A DNA stretch of 64,000 bases from an uncultured Oscillospiraceae bacterium (GTDB lineage Bacteria; Bacillota; Clostridia; Oscillospirales; Ruminococcaceae), in NCBI GenBank assembly GCA_900540595.1, contig UQGL01000007.1, positions 1-64,000 of the forward strand, in the 5' to 3' direction. Under the pieces are notes generated by a model, which was given only the letters and a program-made list of their open reading frames with translations, was not told the origin of the DNA and ran no database searches. The translations under genes were made by a program, and so were the position numbers. Below, piece after piece: positions 60,169 to 64,000 of the stretch (position 1 is the stretch's first letter; every line of letters begins with the position of its first letter).

Positions 60169-61716
60169 TTACTTCAGCTTCACATAATACACCGGGCACT
60201 TCGCCACATCGGTCAGCAATTCCACGCTTTCTGTGTCCAGCGTGTCCTCGATCATCGTTTTCAGCGCATCTGCGTCATATACATACCCGTACACCACAAA
60301 TCCATCCTGCAGATCGCGGCTTTGGGCGGCCGCCTGCAGGCTTGCCGCATCGTCACCGGCGCCTGCCTGATAGACAGCCTCCCGCGCGGCGAACTCTGTG
60401 GCAAAGAGGTCCGGCGCAACATCGTAGCCGGCGTTGTTCAGCACAACGGCCGGCAGGGCGGCCGTCTTGGCCAGCGCCTCGGTGCGCGGGGCATACTGCT
60501 CGTACAAATATTCGTTGGGATGCACAAAATGTGCTGCCAGCACCGGCACTACAACCAGCGCCAGCACAGCATCCCGCCGCAGGTCCAACCGCGCCAGAAT
60601 CACCGCCGCCGCCGTCACGACTGCACCATAGATCACTACATAGTAGCGGTCAGCCTCAAACGGCGCAGCCTTGTCGATCAGCACCACATACCCGCAGGCA
60701 GCCAGCAGCAGCCCGGCGGCAAACAGGCCGTTGCCCCGCAGCCGCGCACCGCGCCGCCACAGCAGGATCGCCGCAGCCGCCAGCACAACGCCCCACAGCG
60801 CCAGCCCGCCGAACTGCGCCGCCAGCAGGCGGAACACCCGGCCCAGACTGGCCGCCCAGTCCGCCAGCGCCGAGACATCGAACACACTGGTAAACGCCTG
60901 CTTCCCGCGGGAGCCGGAAAAGATATGCTGCTTCATCGTGGGGAAGGCCAGATACGCCGCCCCCAGCCCGGCCAGCTCAGCCGCCGCATAGCCCGCCGCC
61001 GTTCTGAACCGCCGCGTGACCAGCAGCCACAGCCCGAACAACCCGCAGAGGAAAAAGCAGTACACCAAAAAGAAATACTGGGTCAGCACCCCCGCCAGCG
61101 TGGCAGCAAACAGCCCGGCCCATACGGCCCGGGGCGGCCGCGCCCCCTGCTGCAGCGCCTGCCACAGCACCACATGGCAGTACAGCAGCACAATGCCCTC
61201 CAGCATCATCAGGCTGTACATACGGGTAAAGACGGCCATACCCTGCACGCCGACGCTCAGCAGCCAGCAGGCCGCCGCTGTCCACGCAGGCCAGAACCGC
61301 CCGGTCAGACGGCGTACCGTCAGGTACAGCACCGCTGCCCCCGCAAGCAGGCAGACAAAGTTCGGCAGCAGCCCGACCCACGGCAGCCCCAGTCCCGGAA
61401 AGAGCGATTCCGCCGTGTAGACCAGACAGTAATAGAGCGGCGGGTGGACATCGATCTTCTGGTTGTTCCATGGGATGCTGTAGGCAAAGGGCCGCTCCGC
61501 CGACAGGGCCGCCTTGTAAAAGCTGCCGTTATGCCAGCTGTCCAGATAGCCGTCCTGCAGCGCATAGAAGCCGCCGGGGTAGTTGGCCAACTCATAGGTA
61601 TACAGCTCGTCCACATGGTAGCCCTGCTTGCGCCCGGCATAGAGCAGCATCACCGCAAGCCCCACCGCCAGCAGCGCCGCTACTGCCCAGAAATGTTTTG
61701 CTTTCGTGTTTGTCAT
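60169..61716 (-). CDS. GT-C-like polytopic membrane protein (PMT_2-like)
   Basis: 515 aa with about 11 membrane helices and a small soluble C-terminal domain (about 390–515). The first loop holds H-V-D-E-L-Y-T-Y-E-L-A-N, the acidic motif of PMT_2/GT39 proteins, and D-V-H-P-P-L-Y-Y lies in the next loop, another typical motif. Probably transfers a sugar from a lipid carrier at the outer face of the membrane. No obvious promoter was found. Confidence 0.78.
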   Translation of the reverse strand: MTNTKAKHFWAVAALLAVGLAVMLLYAGRKQGYHVDELYTYELANYPGGFYALQDGYLDSWHNGSFYKAALSAERPFAYSIPWNNQKIDVHPPLYYCLVYTAESLFPGLGLPWVGLLPNFVCLLAGAAVLYLTVRRLTGRFWPAWTAAACWLLSVGVQGMAVFTRMYSLMMLEGIVLLYCHVVLWQALQQGARPPRAVWAGLFAATLAGVLTQYFFLVYCFFLCGLFGLWLLVTRRFRTAAGYAAAELAGLGAAYLAFPTMKQHIFSGSRGKQAFTSVFDVSALADWAASLGRVFRLLAAQFGGLALWGVVLAAAAILLWRRGARLRGNGLFAAGLLLAACGYVVLIDKAAPFEADRYYVVIYGAVVTAAAVILARLDLRRDAVLALVVVPVLAAHFVHPNEYLYEQYAPRTEALAKTAALPAVVLNNAGYDVAPDLFATEFAAREAVYQAGAGDDAASLQAAAQSRDLQDGFVVYGYVYDADALKTMIEDTLDTESVELLTDVAKCPVYYVKLK

Positions 61717-61773
61717 GATTCCCGCTTTCTCATCCTGCGCCGCCCCGGGCGGCTTGGCCGTTCAGATACCAAA

Positions 61774-61799
61774 AAGGCCTGCCGCAAAGGGCAGGCCTT
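61774..61799 (-). terminator. Terminator of the ACP-like gene
   Basis: 10-bp stem AAGGCCTGCC/GGCAGGCCTT followed on the minus strand by TTTTTGG. Confidence 0.75.
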
Positions 61800-61809
61800 C
61801 CGTTTGTTG

Positions 61810-62049
61810 TTACTCCTCGGCGTTTTCTTCCTTATCGCGCACAAAGCGCCACAGCTCACCGATGGTGAGATCCTCGCTCAGCTCGCTTTCATCGATTTCC
61901 ACGCCGATTGCCTCGCCCAGCGCCCAGGCCAGCTCGATCATATCCTCATGGTCGGCGTCCAGATCCTCCAGCGCCGTGCTTCTGGTCAGATCGCCGGTGT
62001 CACAGCTGAACTGCTCTGCCAGCAGATCCTGCAATTCTTCAAAGGTCAC
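61810..62049 (-). CDS. Acyl-carrier-protein-like protein lacking the phosphopantetheine serine
   Basis: 79 aa, acidic, four-helix ACP fold by pattern: T-F-E-E-L-Q-D-L-L-A-E-Q-F, then E-D-L-D-A-D-H-E-D-M-I-E-L-A-W-A-L, V-E-I-D-E-S-E-L and D-L-T-I-G-E-L-W. The position of the D-S-L motif reads D-H-E; His34 (codon 61,948–61,950) replaces the serine that carries 4'-phosphopantetheine. The GTG start is preferred because GAGGGGG lies nine bases before it. It may be a structural or regulatory ACP-like protein rather than an acyl carrier. Confidence 0.75.
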   Translation of the reverse strand: MTFEELQDLLAEQFSCDTGDLTRSTALEDLDADHEDMIELAWALGEAIGVEIDESELSEDLTIGELWRFVRDKEENAEE

Positions 62050-62088
62050 TCTCGTTTTCCCCCTCTCGCCGGGTTGGTTTGTGTACTT

Positions 62089-62117
62089 ATCATACAAGGC
62101 TGTGACGGCGGCGTCAA
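62089..62117 (-). promoter_or_regulatory. Promoter of the ACP-like gene
   Basis: Minus strand TTGACG (62,112–62,117), 17-base spacer, TATGAT (62,089–62,094), 40 bases upstream of the GTG. Confidence 0.65.
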
Positions 62118-62145
62118 GGGGCAATCGAACGACAACTATACAAAA

Positions 62146-64000
62146 TTACTGCACCGCGTTTGTGGAATCTGCCGAAGTCCCCGCCGGTAATTGCGGCTGC
62201 GCGTTCAAAATACGCATAAACTCCTCGCCGCTGATGGTCTCCTTTTCGTACAGGTACTGGGCGATCTCGTCCAGCTTGCGCTTGTTGTCAGCCAGCAGCT
62301 TATAGGCTTTTCTATGCTCGGCCTGCACGATCTCCACGACCTTGGCATCCACCTTCGCTGCGGTCTGCTCACTGCAGGCAAGGCTGGCATCGCCGCCCAG
62401 ATAGGCGTTGTTCACCGTCTCGAGCGCGACCATGTCAAAATCCTCGGTCATGCCGTAGCGGGTGACCAGCGCGCGGGCCAGCTTGGTGGCCTGCTCAATA
62501 TCATTGCTGGCACCTGTCGTGATCGAATGGAAGATCAGCTCCTCGGCGGCGCGGCCGCCGGTCAGGGTGGCGATCTTGTTCAGGATTTCCTCCTTGGTCA
62601 TCAGGGTGTGGTCACCGTCCTCGACCTGCATCGTAAAGCCCAGCGCACCGGAGGTACGCGGCACGATGGTGATCTTCTGCACGGGGGCGCTGTTCGTCTG
62701 CAGTGCCGCCACCAGCGCATGGCCGACCTCATGGTAGGAGACGATGCACTTTTCTTTATTGTTCAGGATCTTATTCTTCTTCTGCGCACCGGCCAAGATC
62801 GTGTCCACAGCCTCCTGCAGGTCAAACTGGGTCACGGCCTTGCGGCGGTGGCGCACCGCGCAGAGGGCGGCCTCGTTCACAATGTTGGCCAGCTCGGCAC
62901 CGGAGGCACCGGGCGTCATCCGGGCGACAACGGAAAAATCACAGTCGGGGCCAAGGCGCACCTTTTTGGCGTGCAGGCGCAGGATGCTCTCGCGCCCCTT
63001 GAGGTCGGGCAGCTCGACCGGCACGCGCCGGTCAAAGCGGCCGGGGCGGGTCAGCGCCGGGTCAAGCGACTCCGGCCGGTTCGTGGCGGCCAGAATGACA
63101 ACGCCCTTGGCGGCGTCAAAGCCGTCCATCTCGGTCAGCAGCTGGTTCAGGGTCTGCTCGCGCTCATCGTTGCCGCCGAGGTTTGCCCCGCCGTCACGCT
63201 TTTTGCCGATCGTGTCGATCTCATCAATAAAGACGATACAGGGCGCTTTTTCACCAGCCTGCTTAAACAGGTCGCGCACTTTGCTTGCGCCCATGCCGAC
63301 AAACATCTCGACAAACTCACTGCCGGCGATCGAGAAGAACGGCACACCGGCCTCACCGGCGACCGCACGGGCCAGCAGCGTCTTGCCGGTACCCGGAGGG
63401 CCGACAAGCAGCACGCCCTTGGGCATCTTGGCGCCGATGTCCTCGTATTTCTTGGGGTTGTGCAGGAAGTCTACGATCTCCTGCAAACTCTCCTTGGCCT
63501 CGTCCTCACCGGCGACATCATTGAACTTGATGCCGGTCTCATCATCGACAACATACTGCTTGGCACCGGATTTGCCGCCGAACAGCATTGCATTGCCGCC
63601 GGCACCGCCCATCTGCTCCATCTTTTTGGAGGCCCAGCGGTTGATGAACCAGAACAGCAGGATCATCGGCAGGAAGGAGATGATAAGGTTCAGCAGTGAG
63701 TCCCAGATCGTCGGGCTTTGGTAGACGGTGCCGAACTCCACGCCCGCGTCCTCCAGACGCGCCACGAGGTTGTTGTCCTGCGCGATGGCGTTCGTCTTGA
63801 AGGAGTTTTCGTTCTTGTCCACAAAATAGATCTGCTGGTCCTCGATCTGGACGGTGGCCAGCTCCTTGCTCTCCAGCATCTGCAGGAAGGTGCTGTAGTT
63901 CACGCTCTTGACACCGGCCTGCATCAGCGCCGGATACAGGAAGATGTTGCTCAAAATCACGATTGCCAGAATGACCGCATAGCCGACCCACAGTTTCTTT
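62146..64000 (-). CDS. ftsH: ATP-dependent zinc metalloprotease FtsH (5' end outside window)
   Basis: Membrane-anchored AAA+ protease; 618 codons are visible and the frame runs off the window end ([15 protein letters not shown]). First membrane helix, external domain (about 100 residues), second helix, then the AAA module with Walker A G-P-P-G-T-G-K-T, Walker B I-V-F-I-D-E-I-D, arginine-finger region R-P-G-R-F-D-R and the zinc site H-E-V-G-H with a distal Asp in the T-G-A-S-N-D segment. It degrades membrane and short-lived regulatory proteins. Only the first few residues are missing. Confidence 0.95.
   Translation of the reverse strand, partial: KKLWVGYAVILAIVILSNIFLYPALMQAGVKSVNYSTFLQMLESKELATVQIEDQQIYFVDKNENSFKTNAIAQDNNLVARLEDAGVEFGTVYQSPTIWDSLLNLIISFLPMILLFWFINRWASKKMEQMGGAGGNAMLFGGKSGAKQYVVDDETGIKFNDVAGEDEAKESLQEIVDFLHNPKKYEDIGAKMPKGVLLVGPPGTGKTLLARAVAGEAGVPFFSIAGSEFVEMFVGMGASKVRDLFKQAGEKAPCIVFIDEIDTIGKKRDGGANLGGNDEREQTLNQLLTEMDGFDAAKGVVILAATNRPESLDPALTRPGRFDRRVPVELPDLKGRESILRLHAKKVRLGPDCDFSVVARMTPGASGAELANIVNEAALCAVRHRRKAVTQFDLQEAVDTILAGAQKKNKILNNKEKCIVSYHEVGHALVAALQTNSAPVQKITIVPRTSGALGFTMQVEDGDHTLMTKEEILNKIATLTGGRAAEELIFHSITTGASNDIEQATKLARALVTRYGMTEDFDMVALETVNNAYLGGDASLACSEQTAAKVDAKVVEIVQAEHRKAYKLLADNKRKLDEIAQYLYEKETISGEEFMRILNAQPQLPAGTSADSTNAVQ

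Noticed and set aside
58308-61720. Large plus-strand frames (462 and 691 codons) opposite the GT-C-like genes
   Set aside because: Antisense shadows; products are Gln/His/Arg-rich without domains and lack ribosome sites.
1-64000. tRNA, rRNA and CRISPR search by eye
   Set aside because: No T-loop GGTTCGA-type motif with a matching acceptor stem, no rRNA signature and no regularly spaced direct repeats were found. A covariance-model scan would be needed to exclude divergent RNAs.

Overview
The window looks like a chromosomal segment of a GC-rich gut Firmicute (Clostridia, Oscillospiraceae/Ruminococcaceae). The Faecalibacterium–Gemmiger–Subdoligranulum group is my best guess. That is inference from high GC coding with AGGAGG ribosome sites, a split transketolase, a sigma-K-like gene, an FtsH next to cell-envelope genes, and many short GC-rich intergenic palindromes. 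No rRNA, tRNA or CRISPR array was seen.

Layout. 1–8,000: an XRE regulator cut by the window edge, a hypothetical gene, a CHASE-type hybrid histidine kinase, a low-GC strip with a transposase fragment and a decayed gene, a sigma-K-like factor with a shortened C-terminus, a Ca/Na antiporter, a candidate small RNA, then an Lrp regulator, a zinc-ribbon membrane protein and a glycosyltransferase. 8,400–12,000: a divergent EF-G paralogue and a BTAD-type regulator.

12,079–32,892 is the most interesting part: a complete type IV pilus locus in two divergent operons. The leftward operon encodes a 3,550-residue protein that starts with a classical type III (prepilin) signal. It continues into a long GLUG-repeat beta-helix and then FN3-like repeats. 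Three small pseudopilins follow, one lacking Glu5 like GspK. The rightward operon encodes a membrane protein, prepilin peptidase, PilC, PilM/N/O-like proteins, PilB and a PilT whose Walker A lysine is replaced by Asn. The rightward leader contains a 172-bp element with 18-bp inverted ends and flanking ATAG. The inferred product is a pilus whose tip or shaft carries a giant adhesin.

33,174–46,830 is a compact siphovirus-type module (regulator, terminase, portal, capsid, connectors, tail, endopeptidase, holin) with no integrase, replication or repressor gene. Its tape-measure gene has an in-frame TAG, two genes lack normal start codons, and chromosomal palindromic repeats sit between its genes. 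It is best read as an old, decaying or domesticated prophage; a gene-transfer-agent-like role is possible but unproven.

47,100–64,000: cardiolipin synthase, a two-subunit transketolase, a six-gene envelope glycan operon (glycosyltransferase, epimerase, nucleotidyltransferase, large membrane protein, a flippase-like/kinase-like fusion, HAD phosphatase), two GT-C-like membrane proteins, an acyl-carrier-protein-like protein without the phosphopantetheine serine, and FtsH cut by the window end.

Several of these proteins keep a fold but lose a key residue (PilT, EF-G-like, ACP-like, sigma-K-like).
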